NCBI GenBank assembly: GCA_021401465.1
Contig: JADDMT010000169.1
Location: 1 to 51,797, forward strand
DNA length: 51,797 bases
Direction of reading: 5' to 3'
From: Teratosphaeria epicoccoides
Lineage: Eukaryota; Ascomycota; Dothideomycetes; Mycosphaerellales; Teratosphaeriaceae
Position numbers and translations under genes: made by a program. A model generated the notes under the pieces. The model was given only the letters and a program-made list of their open reading frames with translations. It was not told the origin of the DNA and did not search any database. Shown here piece after piece: positions 42,256 to 51,797 of the stretch (position 1 is the stretch's first letter; each line of letters begins with the position of its first letter).

Positions 42256-43803
42256 CGTAGGGAAGCGTAGAGAATAACGACAGCCCTAGAGAGAGGTAGG
42301 ACAAGAAGAAAAAGGAAACAAGATGCAGGACTTAGTAAAGGGAGTCTAGCATTTGTAATAAGGAGTATAGGCGTTTAAGAAAGGACAAAAGTTAGAGGGG
42401 GGAAAATTAACATTAGGTAACTATATATACAACAAAAGAAAAAACTCCCCCTAGCTGTAGGCCCCTACGCTAAGGATAGAGGACCCTAGTAACAATCATG
42501 CGGGATTGTTACTAGGGGCCCCGCTAGCAGGGCTAGCCCCCCTGTTAGTAGCGATAGGGTCGCTAGCAGACCCCCCGCTGTCTAAGGGGCCCTTGCTAGA
42601 CCCCCTAGACCTGCTAACTAGGCTGTTGTCAGAGTCCCTAGCCTCTCGGTTAGGGCCCTACGCGGTAGCGCTAGACTGACGCTAACGAGGGCTCTTGCCC
42701 TTACTAGCAACGTTCTCCTGCTGCCTACCTAAGGTAAGCGCTAGTAGAACGCCCCTAGACCTTCTAAACTATTAGCGCGTAGAAACACACAGAGTATAGG
42801 ATGAACTTACAGGAGGCCCTACTAGGCGACAGTAGCACCTACGGTCCCTATGACCTCCTAGGCTACAACGCTACTCGAGGTTAGTAGCGTAATCATAGAG
42901 GACACTAATAGAAAATACCTAGATAGTAGACCCGCTAACTACAAAGGCCCTAAGGCCCTCTAGGCCTTAAGGACCTTTGACAGGTCGTTATGCGTAGTAG
43001 CGCTGTCATAATGTTAGCTGTGTAAAACCCCCTAGGGAGCGGGTCATACCTGTCGGCGTCCTAGGAACGGGTCTAGGAGGCGTAGGAGACGTAGGTAAGA
43101 GCGGGGCTAGCTAGGTTAGCAGAGCATTTTACGTAGACACTAAGTAACGCGTATAGGGCTTTGCAGTTTAGGCGCTTACTAGCGTAGCGCTAGCAGGCGC
43201 AGGCTTAGGTAGACTAGACAGATTCATTAGCTAAAGCTAGGCACAACAACAAGGACTCTAGAACATACTAATTATAGGACGTAATCTACGCCCTAGAGGG
43301 CGTAGTCGACATAGTAGATAGCAGGGGCTATCTAGTTCTAGTTAGTACTGCCTAGAATCCTAGAGAAAAAGCCAGAAGGTAGGAGAAAGAGAGGGGGGCT
43401 TATAGTTTAAGGTAAGCATGTAAGAGAAAGGAAGCAAGAGCGATAGCGAAGGGCACTTTTTATATAGTAAGGGACGTACTAGCACGGGCCTAGGAGCGCC
43501 CCTATAATGGCTTAGATAGTAATAAATAGAAGTGAAGTAAAGAGAGGTAGGAAAGTAAAGTGGATTTAAATAAGCGAAGTAGAGTCTAGGAACCTAGCAA
43601 GACTAGTTAGAGGCTAGGCTATAGGCATAGGAGAATAGGGAGTATAAGAAGTAAAGTAAAGTAGACTTAGACAAGTAGAGTAGACTTAGACAAGAGAAGT
43701 AAAGGTAGGAAGCCATGTTAGCCTAGCTGTAATCTAGACTTTATGTGCTAGAAGGAAACTGACAGATTCCTTGCTATGAACAAGAAGGGAGGGGGAGGGG
43801 TAA
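42256..43803. other. Family B long 3' region between pol and 3' LTR
   Basis: About 1.5 kb, unusually long for a Gypsy 3' UTR and richer in G+C near 42480-42700. It contains a perfect 13-bp hairpin (42484-42496 with 42505-42517, CCCTAGTAACAAT, 8-nt loop). A minus-strand frame at 42496-42732 reads a polar S/G/N-rich peptide with only two TAG stops. Another minus-strand frame near 43130-43205 contains CAC-x-RYASKRLNC, which could be the first half of a zinc cluster if one Tyr was Cys. A duplicated GTAGACTTAGACAA lies at 43661 and 43680. A second antisense gene, as in family A, is possible but unproven. Confidence 0.4.
43783..43800 (+). promoter_or_regulatory. Polypurine tract of family B
   Basis: GAAGGGAGGGGGAGGGG, followed by TAA, immediately precedes the 3' LTR at 43804. 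Confidence 0.7.
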
Positions 43804-43970
43804 TGTAAAGGGCGAGGCCCTAAGTCTTAGCACAGGCTAGGGCCTATGCGACGCGACCCCTGACAAGGCCGGCTATAAAAGACCAGACAACTAGCAGATA
43901 GTCTCTCTCTCCCTATTGTACTTGTTAAATACTACATGAACCCCTATGTATATGTCGTTTACCTGTGACA
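43804..43970 (+). mobile_element. Family B 3' LTR (167 bp)
   Basis: It starts TGTAAAGGG and ends CTGTGACA, with TATAAAA at 43874-43880. It pairs with 30160-30326; after subtracting the nested A element the B element is about 6.8 kb. Confidence 0.9.
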
Positions 43971-43975
43971 GACAC

Positions 43976-44418
43976 TACTAATGTAGTCTAGATAATCTGA
44001 TAGATAAGGCTAGATGAACTTAAACGCTAGTCCCTTTAGGTAAGAGACAATATACATTATTTACTTATGATGTGTCATGAACCGTTCTGTATCTATGTTA
44101 AATGCTAACTAGCATTAGAGGATAAACATCTTAACTTAAGATTGTTGTCCTATAAAATCTGTAGGGCTTCCTATCTTAAAGCTGTTATTACTATGTCTGT
44201 TTCTAGTAGTCGAACCTGTAACAGATACTAGAGCTATCTTGCTAAGGTAAATAGATTCGAGCTACTAAGTAATTTAAGGTATAGCGGCAACTTGTTCTTG
44301 TAGTGTTAGTTAACTGTTATTACTAGATGTTTAACTAACAGCTAAAGAACTACTTGACATAGGCGTATATTAAGCGCTACTAAGTCCCCTAATACTTCCT
44401 TAGAAGTAGTGCTTAAAA
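43976..44418 (-). pseudogene. Family A' gag 5' part and leader (minus strand)
   Basis: It is the reverse complement of about 31573-32010. It continues, across the B insertion, from the fragment ending at 30159. It adjoins the A' 5' LTR at 44419. Confidence 0.8.
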
Positions 44419-44834
44419 TGTCATAAGGGTAGATGCTAATAGCAGGAAGGGGATCAGGTGTTAGACTTAAAGAGTAGTAAAGAATATCGATAATAGCAAT
44501 TGTCCTTATAACTAACTATCCCCTAGGGAAGAGGATTAAAGGATTAAATTAAGCACGAAGCTCCTAACTACCTAGCCTAAAGCTATCCCTATATACTAGA
44601 GAGGTCTAGTAGCTCTGTTAGATCTGTTAACAGACCTATTAGACCTATGTCTGTAGATCTATAGACTAACCCTACAGATCTAGGTATCTAACAGATCCTT
44701 TCTCCTATACATGTCTGTAGGTCTATAGCCTAACCCTATAGATCTAGGTGTCTGTCCTCCTATAACAGATCCTTTCTCCTATGTATGTATTATGACTTTA
44801 GCTATGCTACATGTAGCTTGTAACACTTATGACA
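44419..44834 (-). mobile_element. Family A' 5' LTR (minus orientation)
   Basis: 416 bp, TGTCATAAGG to CTTATGACA. It shares subfamily-specific bases and length class only with 651-1044. It is followed directly by CTAGG (44835-44839), the same five bases that precede the LTR at 651. Confidence 0.9.
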
Positions 44835-45202
44835 CTAGGGGGCTATAGGAGCTACATAGGTTCTAATGCCTACCCTTAGTATGTAATAACCCTGCTATAT
44901 AGCAAGGGGGTCCTTTATACATATATTAGCTTATATGTTATCTAAGTAGGATTAATGCCTAACATAGGATGCCTCTATACTACTAACCCTATAGTACCTC
45001 TACAGGGGTTTCCTGACCCTATAGTACCCCTATAGGGTTAGGCTTAGACATGCTTTCCTAATTAAGGGGTATTAGGGGTTAACCTCTAGTGTAACCTCTA
45101 TAATAAGCAGAAAGTAGTACTATCTTATACCTACTAAAAGCTTAGATTACTCTGTTATACTACAAGATATCTTTATATTATGTAGTATACATACCTATAT
45201 CA
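44835..45202 (+). repeat. Remainder of the family C LTR
   Basis: It matches 2414-2758 of the intact C LTR, with an internal duplication near 44980-45030 (two copies of CCCTATAGTACC[T/C]CTA). It ends CTATATCA. The left end of the same LTR is at 632-650, so A' split it. Confidence 0.7.
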
Positions 45203-45483
45203 TAAAGAGCCTATTAACCTAATACTAGTAGTAGAAGAGAATAAAGTATAGGAAGTAAAGAGTATTAAGGATAGTAGCTAGCATAAAGGCGTTAACTAAA
45301 CAGTATGACTAAAGAAGCTATACTACTCTACTTTTAGTGCAAACAGCATTTGACTGCATCTGATTAGATGACATTTTTACCTGCAAATTTTCAATATAAT
45401 ATGCTTGCTTGCAGGGAAGCTCCCAAATTGCGACTTAGGAAAGCTTCGCCTCAAACGCGCCAGCTTTCGAGAATACATTTTCG
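45203..45483. other. Transition from repeats to unique DNA
   Basis: RIP-type composition fades by about 45350. The last 60 bases are the 3' flank of the glycosyltransferase-like gene. No gene. Confidence 0.4.
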
Positions 45484-46860
45484 TTAATGCGCAAATACTG
45501 TGAAATACGAATGGGCGCTGTCCGCATCGAAATCTGGGTGCTGCCCACAGGGTGGGGGCTGCTGCAGAATCCGTGCGACGTCCTCCACTGGAACATGGAC
45601 AGCAGATGCTGCCTCAGTCAGACTTCGCAGAATTGCTCGCCACCGCTTGTGATCTTGCCACCACTGCGTGGCGTAGCTTGCCAGAGCTTGCGCAGAAACC
45701 TCTTTCTGCGCCCGCAGTGCCGCTCTCATACACTGGACCACGACCTTGCTGCAGAGTGCCTGCTCGCTGCTACGCGAGGACGCTGCTCTTCCTTCGCAGG
45801 CGTCGATGATATCTTCAAGCAGTGCTCGGCGCTCGACAATCACACGCTTCCAATACGCCGCATCCATGCGGGTGGGAAGAGCTTTCGCCCCTTCATCTTC
45901 CAGCAGATTCATCAGACCTTCTCCAAGGAGCTCCCCAACCTCTTCACACTGGGCTCGTGGGACACGAAAGGGATCGTAAGGCCGCTGCTTCACCCTTCCA
46001 CCCCTCGCGAGAGCGCCCTTGGCATTTGGGGCGCCTGCCACAGTGCCAATCATCATGAGCCAGTCCTCATTGTACATGCTCAATGGGAAGAAGCTCATGT
46101 GCTCCGTGACACGCAACAGCATCGCAGATCCGCTTATAAAGACGTCCTGCCGGAAGCCGATGAGACGCCTGGCGTGCCCAACGACGGAATTGTCAGGGAA
46201 GTCGAGCGATGGCCAACCCACAATTTGAAGGTCCCGATGCTCTTGCATCGCGTACAGAGCGTGGGAGAGGTCGTCCGGTGATAACGTCCGGCTGCCGTCT
46301 ACTGCAGGCGTGATGTCGTCGTCCACGAAGAGGATAAATTCCCAGCCCAGACGCATTGCGAGCATTTGGCCCAGGGTCCGTTTCCAAGCTAGATTGCTTG
46401 CACGATGCGGCTTGGTTAGCTCGTGTACGGCGCTATCGAAGCTCGGTTGCCAAGAGGGATGAACGTCGTTTATGTTCACGTTAATCAGCGTGGCAGCGCT
46501 GTCTTGCAGTAGATTCTCCAGTCCTGCGACACATTTTTCCGCCTGAGCGTCATGGCTCTGGAGATTTACCATCGGGCATCCATGCCGGAAGGCAATGCGT
46601 GCGATGGACCTTAGGCTGTCTTTGGTGTGCAAAAAGCCCCGGCTGGTCGGTACGACAATGCCACCAAGCCCGCCGAGTACTGGTATCCTGTCTGACGGTG
46701 GGTTTGGTTGGTCAGAGTCGTATAAGTCAGTCAAAACGTTCGAGTGACTGGCTCGGTATGTCGCTGCTGCATCTTCCTGGATATTGACGATACCAACAGA
46801 AGGCTGCTTGAGTCCTTTATCGTTGCTTGGTGCACATTGACTTGAAAGAAGAAGAGGCAT
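45484..46860 (-). CDS. GT-A-fold glycosyltransferase-like protein, bacterial-like
   Basis: Intact, intronless frame. It is open from 47091 (535 codons), but the first 77 residues look like leader; ATG 46860 (MPLLLSSQCAPSNDKGLKQP) gives 458. The core has GGIVVPTSRG, then RASNLAWKRTLGQMLAMRLG, FILFVDDDI (DxD-like metal and nucleotide-sugar site, about residue 180 from this start), LDFPDNSVVGHARR, FISGSAMLL and FFPLSMYNEDWLM (acceptor-side E-D motif), and a helical C-terminus after YDPFRVPRAQCEEVGELL. The order resembles family 2 glycosyltransferases known to me mainly from actinobacteria (DFPDNSVV, YNEDW, YDPF-R-A blocks), so transfer from bacteria is possible. No signal peptide or clear membrane segment. 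It lies between RIP-mutated repeats yet has no RIP damage, so it is probably functional or recent. Confidence 0.65.
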   Translation of the reverse strand: MPLLLSSQCAPSNDKGLKQPSVGIVNIQEDAAATYRASHSNVLTDLYDSDQPNPPSDRIPVLGGLGGIVVPTSRGFLHTKDSLRSIARIAFRHGCPMVNLQSHDAQAEKCVAGLENLLQDSAATLINVNINDVHPSWQPSFDSAVHELTKPHRASNLAWKRTLGQMLAMRLGWEFILFVDDDITPAVDGSRTLSPDDLSHALYAMQEHRDLQIVGWPSLDFPDNSVVGHARRLIGFRQDVFISGSAMLLRVTEHMSFFPLSMYNEDWLMMIGTVAGAPNAKGALARGGRVKQRPYDPFRVPRAQCEEVGELLGEGLMNLLEDEGAKALPTRMDAAYWKRVIVERRALLEDIIDACEGRAASSRSSEQALCSKVVVQCMRAALRAQKEVSAQALASYATQWWQDHKRWRAILRSLTEAASAVHVPVEDVARILQQPPPCGQHPDFDADSAHSYFTVFAH

Positions 46861-47854
46861 GATGGTCCTGGTACCTCGCACTAAGGGAACCGACTGAGAA
46901 TTGACAAGCTGGGACTTTGGTTTATCTGGCGAAATGCCTCCTTTATGTCCAGTTCTACGAGGGTAAGTCGTACCTACGGCATGATGAATGGCACTGGAAT
47001 AGCATGAAACCATGCTGGCCCCCGAACTACATTGTGACGTATACCAAGGTCTTGGACGAGTTGTCTCTGCTTCCTCACCGCTTAGCTGCACTGTCCTCCT
47101 GACTGCTCGCTTTGCAAATTCCGAGCCGTGTCGGCTGACTCCATTGGCTAGTCACTTGAGCCGACTTATACCGCAGCGAACAGGTTGGAACCACTGATGT
47201 GAACGTCCGACTTCCAGGCAGGCTACCAGTGTTCTTCACGTTACATGAAGAGTCCATGTCGTCGTAAACATGGAATCGCCGCTGTGCCGTCCTCTGACGC
47301 TTCACGACCACGTCATAGCCCCGGCTTCTAACGAATCTGAACACCAACGTCAAGATGTGCCAAACACCTATACCCTCCACGTGAGCGGGCAACACACCAG
47401 ACTGAGCGCAAGTCTCGTCGGCAGTCGTTCAGGGTGAAGAGTGACACCATTGAAGTTGCGGTATGCAGCTCTGACTTAGCAACAAGGGCTCTTCTGCGCA
47501 ATGCTCGGTATGCACCCCTGACTCAACAACGACGCTTTTCCTGCACGATGCTCCCTGTACGAATCGAGGAATGGCGAGGCCTGAGTTGAGATCAGCAGAG
47601 CAGACAAAATCGGCATTATTGGCGAATACGAGCCCTTTCGGTTAGTGTAATCGCGTCGTATGATCGTGCTCTCGCGATGAGTGCCAGCGTCGTTTTGTGT
47701 TTGTCTGATCGCGATGTAAGGCCTTGTCTTCTCACTGGTCGCTAGTCGCCAGTCGCCAGTCGCTACTAGTCCCATACAAATTTGATACTTAAAGAGCCGC
47801 CGGTATCGACGACCGCGACTCTTGTTCTCTCACTGATCGCTCGAATAGTGCCAG
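46861..47854. other. Upstream region of the glycosyltransferase-like gene, no other supported gene
   Basis: Normal base composition. Minus-strand frames at 47075-47395 and 47476-47775 lack motifs. A short 7-bp array (CGC[T/C]AGT, four times) lies near 47741-47768. Confidence 0.35.
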
Positions 47855-47914
47855 TTAGTGTCGGCTCCATGTAGACAGCGCTATTTAGTGTCGGCTCCAT
47901 GTAGACAGCACTAT
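47855..47914. repeat. 30-bp tandem duplication
   Basis: Two adjacent 30-bp units (TTAGTGTCGGCTCCATGTAG...) differ by a single G/A transition. Just after it the sequence becomes AT-rich. Confidence 0.9.
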
Positions 47915-47944
47915 ATCAAGAATTGCCTCGATGATAGCGTCAAA

Positions 47945-50325
47945 GGTTAGTGAAACCTTCGAAGTGCATAGTGTACTTTTAGCTAAATAGTATAGCGTAG
48001 CGCTTAATGAAGATAAATTAGCATAATTACTATTCTAGTAGGAGTCTTCTAAAGTATAGCTATAGTAATAAACAAATATAGTTATTATACTTTAACAAAC
48101 TAAGCTTGTATCTTACTACTTTAAGGATTAAGCAAAATGTTCTTTATAAGCTCTTTTATATGCTAGATAATAAATATAGACTTAAGGGTAGCTATAAAGT
48201 AATTACTAGCAAGAAGTTATGAATTTACCTATAGCATGTTATTTAAAAAGATTTATAATATATGTTCTAATATTAGTATATTAAGGAGGTATAGCGCTAC
48301 CTCTTCTTAATAGTAAAGGATAATATTAAGATACTATAGGTAGATTATCCTATACTAGTAATAATTAGTAATAAGTAAGGTATATACTAAATGTACTCTT
48401 AGTACTCTTAATAGCTTGTATCTAACAGTATAGCTAATCATAATTAAGGATAGTCTATAGCGTAGTTTTAAAGGATTATTATCTTAAGCTACACTTAATA
48501 TCTATGGCTTTAAAGAGACTTTTACATACATTTTTACTAGGTATAAAGGCTCTACTAATAACTTGTAGGTATTAGATCTTATGTACACTAAAGGCTCTAG
48601 AGCCTATAAGAATAAATAGTAGCTTGTACTTTATAGTTAATTGCTATATAATAAAGGGATCTTTAGGCTATACTAGAAGTAGTAATTCTGCTTATGCTTT
48701 AGTAGTAGTAATAATGCCTAACACTTTATAGCTACCTTCTTTAGGGTCTTTAAAGGAGCTCTATCTTCTATAGTACTATAGTAACTAGTAGCTTAGGTCT
48801 ACTAGCAGAGTAGCTAGCGCTAGCATTAGATCCTTTAGTCTTGTTAATAGGCATAAATGCTAGAGCTTATAACAGTAATTTGAGAGTAGCTATATTATAA
48901 GATAAGGATAATAGTAATAGATAAGAAGCTAAGGTATAAGGTCTAGAAACTATAAAATTTAACTAGTAAGCAAAATAACTTCTAACAGTACAGCCTCCCT
49001 AATAATGATAATAAGTAGTAGAAAATGCTAGTTTCAAAGAATCAAAACACTAACTAGTAGCTAGTAACTAGTAATAAAACAAGGCCTAATTATAGCTATA
49101 CCTTATAGTTACTATAACTGTTATATTAAGCTAGCATCTAAGAGCTTATATTACATGTTAAATTTATGCGTTACTATTAGCATTACTAGTAGATATTAGC
49201 GCCATAGCTAGTAACTAACCTTTAGAGTAGTCTTAACTATAATTACTTAATAATTAGTTACTTAGTTAGCTAGCTAGTTAGACGTAGTATTCTAAGCTAA
49301 CTTAGCCTCCTAGTTAACTAACTTAGTAGTATTATCTAGCTCCTTTATAGTAGCTGACATTTTTGTTATAAATGAAATGTAAAGTAATAGGAAAGCATTA
49401 GAGCAAGATTACAAGTTAAGACTAAAATTACAAGTTAAGAGCAAGATTACAAGTTAAGAGCAGGATTACAAGTTAAGAGCAAGACTAGGGAATAGCTCCA
49501 TAGTACTTTACGCTAGGTAGAAAGAGGTACTCTAAGTACTCTAATAACCTACTTTAGAGTAATAAGATCAAGAAGGACTTAGCGCTAGGTAGAAGAACTC
49601 TAAGTACTCTAATGCCTTACTTTAGAGTAACTAGAGCTCTAGCTAATTAGATGCTCTAAGTACTTAAATACTCTATTATAGTGTTTGTATAAGTAGCATT
49701 AGCAAGATAATAACTACTACAGGTACTAACATATATACTAAGGCTTCTATAGTATTTTAAAAGTATAAAAGAGAAGTAAGAGAAGAATAAGAAGGTATCT
49801 AGCCTCTTATAGCTAGACGCATGCACTATACATATAGTACCTACGTATAGACATTAGCCTATGTTAGGGTCTTAGGGCCTTGCCTTGTATATTAATCTCC
49901 TGCCCCTACTCCCTACTTCCTCTGCCTATTAATAACTACGCTCTCCTATAGAGTTCTCTTGCTAATACTAGTCCTAACTTAGCGCGAGCTAAATAGAGGT
50001 AAAGTAAGGTATATATCTCCTTTTCCTTTTAATTACTATCTCGTACCTTAGGGGTTCTATGTCTTCTACTATAGCGTCTAAAGTACTCTTATTTCTTAAA
50101 CTCTACTCTACTTTATCTCTATTCTTTACATTACAAGCTAATATTATAGAGCATATGCGGCTTCTATGCGCTCCTAGTATTAACTACATTACTACTCTTC
50201 TCCTATAGAGATGTTCCTAGCTTTACCTAGAGTAATGTATAAGGTATAATTAGGGTATAGGATATAGTATATAACTACATACTACATATAGCTTAAGTAG
50301 ATAGCTAGCGCATTTTATGCAATAG
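47945..50325. other. AT-rich RIP-mutated DNA, element type not recognised
   Basis: No frame above 60 codons. TAG, CTA and TAATAG are very frequent. No match to families A-C in the window. It holds the 19-bp minisatellite at 49401 and a longer imperfect direct repeat of about 55-70 bp (near 49507 and 49580, sharing GCTAGGTAGAA and CTCTAAGTACTCTAAT). Probably an old, heavily mutated transposon. Confidence 0.4.
49401..49485. repeat. Minisatellite, 19-bp unit, about 4.4 copies
   Basis: The unit GAGCAAGATTACAAGTTAA is repeated at 49401, 49420, 49439 and 49458, with a partial fifth copy. Copies differ by a few substitutions. Confidence 0.9.
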
Positions 50326-50490
50326 TGTGAAGGGCGAGGCCCTAAGTCCTTGGCATAGGCTAAGGGCTATGCGCGACCCCTGACAAGGCTAGCTATAAAG
50401 GACCAGACAGCTAGCAGATAGTCTCTCTCTCCCTATCGTACTTGTTAAATACTACATGAACCCCTGTGTACACGCTGTTTACCCGTGACA
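50326..50490 (+). mobile_element. Family B LTR (5' LTR of a second copy)
   Basis: It starts TGTGAAGGGCG and ends CCGTGACA, with TATAAAG at 50394-50400. It is followed by the same leader (TTAAGTACGATTAATTT) as after 30326, so it is a 5' LTR. It shows the unmutated TGTG start, confirming RIP at the start of the 30160 copy. Confidence 0.85.
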
Positions 50491-51352
50491 TTAAGTACGA
50501 TTAATTTCACTATAGAAAAGCCGTCCTCTAGCTAATTAACCCTAGTGTCTAAAGGGTCCATGAATAAGGAAGCGTTAGCAGAAATGCGTTAGGTTGTCGA
50601 AGGAATGTACACCTAACAATAGCAGATTATAGCTGAGCTAACCGCTACGCGAGCCGCCCTAAATGAATCATAGTCCTAGTAGTAACAGAGCCTAGGCGCC
50701 CTGTCAGAGGAGCTACTAAAAGCTCTTGCAGACGCGCTAGCTATAGCAATGCGCGCGAACTCTAGCACAGAATCGACAGGACCCTAAGAGTAGAGGCTAC
50801 TAACGTAGGACAGAAGGGCCGAATTGTTTAGGGACTACCTACTCTATATTAGGAGTTCGCTTAGGGTACGCTCTAGGATAAAACCCCTAATAGGCGTAGA
50901 CTATTACTAGAACACAGTCTACAAAACCCTACCTGCTTGCTAGCGCGCTTAGATGCGCTACTTCTAGGAGAAAGGAGGCCTGGATAGAGACAAGGATCCT
51001 AAAGCTTTCTTCGCGTAACTTGAAGCCATGTTTGCAGATAGTAACAAGATAGCGAAGGCTCTAGAACAGCTTACGAACCTCTAACATGTAGTAGGCTAGC
51101 TATAGCACGAGCACTAGATAGAATTTGACGAACTCCTGCTGTTAGCAGGGGGAGACTAGTAGACAGATAATGCGAAGATTAGATACCTCAAGAATTTGTT
51201 TTTAAACCCTGCGAGGATGTACATAGCAAACGTAAGAGATTAGGGGGACAACTTCGCGTTTATAGAGGAGGTTAAAAAAGTCATGACAAACTCTGAGGCT
51301 ACTAACTAGTTTAAGGCAGCCTATAGGAGGTAGTTAAGAGAGAAGAACAAGG
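50491..51352 (+). pseudogene. Family B gag, second copy, cut by a family A LTR
   Basis: Colinear with 30327-31084 plus 38091-38195, uninterrupted at the point where the other copy carries the full-length A element. It has many TAG stops. It ends where a minus-strand A LTR begins at 51353. Confidence 0.8.
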
Positions 51353-51797
51353 TGTCATAAGGGTAGGTGCCGATGGCAGGAAGGTGACCAGGTGTTAGAC
51401 TTAGGAGCTGTGAAGAATATCGACAATGGCAGTTAACCTTGTAACTGACTCTCCTCTAAGCAAGAGAGGATTGAATTAAGATTAAGCACGAAGCTCCTAA
51501 CTACCTGTCCTAAAGCTATCCCTATATACTAGAGAGCGACAGAGCAGCTCTGTTAGATCTGTTGACAGACCTGACAGATCCGTGTCTATAGATCTGTAGA
51601 CTAACCCTACAGATCTAAGGGTCTGTCATCATGTGACAGATCCCTTCTTCCTTGCAAGCCTATAGATCTGTAGACTAACCCTACAGATCCGGGGATCTAT
51701 CCTCACGTGACAGATCCTTTCTTCTATGACTATGCCTATGACTCATAGTACTCCCATGACGGTACTATGACTCATAGCACTTAGGACCCACATGATC
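51353..51797 (-). mobile_element. Family A LTR, minus orientation, runs off the window
   Basis: It begins TGTCATAAGGG and matches the other A LTRs to the last base of the window. Its right end and attached internal sequence are outside. It is less RIP-mutated than the A' copies. Confidence 0.85.

Noticed and set aside
48481..49000. LINE or DDE transposase relic in the AT-rich tail
   Set aside because: Translations on both strands gave no catalytic motif in order; RIP damage is too heavy to call a family.
1..51797. CRISPR arrays, tRNA or rRNA genes, telomere repeats
   Set aside because: The repeats seen are LTR hairpins, simple tandem duplications and one microsatellite; no tRNA-like cloverleaf, rRNA core sequence or TTAGGG array was recognised.

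Overview
The window looks like DNA from a filamentous ascomycete (Pezizomycotina, probably Dothideomycetes; this is inference). The signs are short GT-AG introns of about 50-70 nt with a CTGAC-type branch site, small fungal-type kinase and DUF genes, and LTR retrotransposons saturated with C-to-T / G-to-A changes at CpA/TpG sites. That pattern is the signature of repeat-induced point mutation (RIP). No bacterial operons, tRNA, rRNA or CRISPR were seen.

Layout. 1-10 kb: RIP-mutated Ty3/Gypsy retrotransposons of three families, named here A, B and C. About 11.0-25.5 kb: a gene island of normal base composition. 25.5-45.2 kb: a deep nest of retrotransposons. 45.5-47.9 kb: a short unique stretch with one intact intronless glycosyltransferase-like gene. 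47.9-51.8 kb: AT-rich RIP-mutated DNA, then another family B element cut by a family A LTR.

Retrotransposons. Family A is a chromodomain Ty3/Gypsy element with LTRs of about 490 bp; nine LTR copies are visible. Its one full-length copy (31085-38085, target duplication GGAGA) sits inside a family B chromovirus (30160-43970, 167-bp LTRs, target duplication GAC[G/A]C). That B element sits inside an older minus-strand family A element (subfamily A'), which itself sits in an LTR of family C. The two A' LTRs (651-1044 and 44419-44834) are 44 kb apart and are flanked by the same CTAGG, so the gene island may lie inside what was once a single insertion.

Most notable observation. Every family A copy that keeps its 3' region carries a conserved antisense reading frame between pol and the 3' LTR. 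Compared across copies it predicts a basic nuclear-localisation-like stretch, six cysteines in exact Zn(II)2Cys6 (GAL4-type) spacing, and a long charged coiled coil. It starts about 80 bp inside the 3' LTR, as though transcribed from that LTR in the opposite direction to gag-pol.

Gene island. On the left, several genes are broken only by single stops that C-to-T change explains (11072-11416, 11555-12130, 13561-14517), as expected if RIP leaked from the adjacent repeats. Intact or nearly intact genes follow: a spliced orphan gene, a small spliced gene with a weak PhyH-like motif, an orphan gene, a small HGDL-type protein kinase, an APH-type kinase, a spliced DUF7770 gene, a nuclear-looking protein with a PD-(D/E)XK-like core, an Hsp70 substrate-binding-domain-like protein without an ATPase domain, and a coiled-coil protein. 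They do not form a recognisable pathway. They look like accessory, fast-turnover genes of a repeat-rich compartment.
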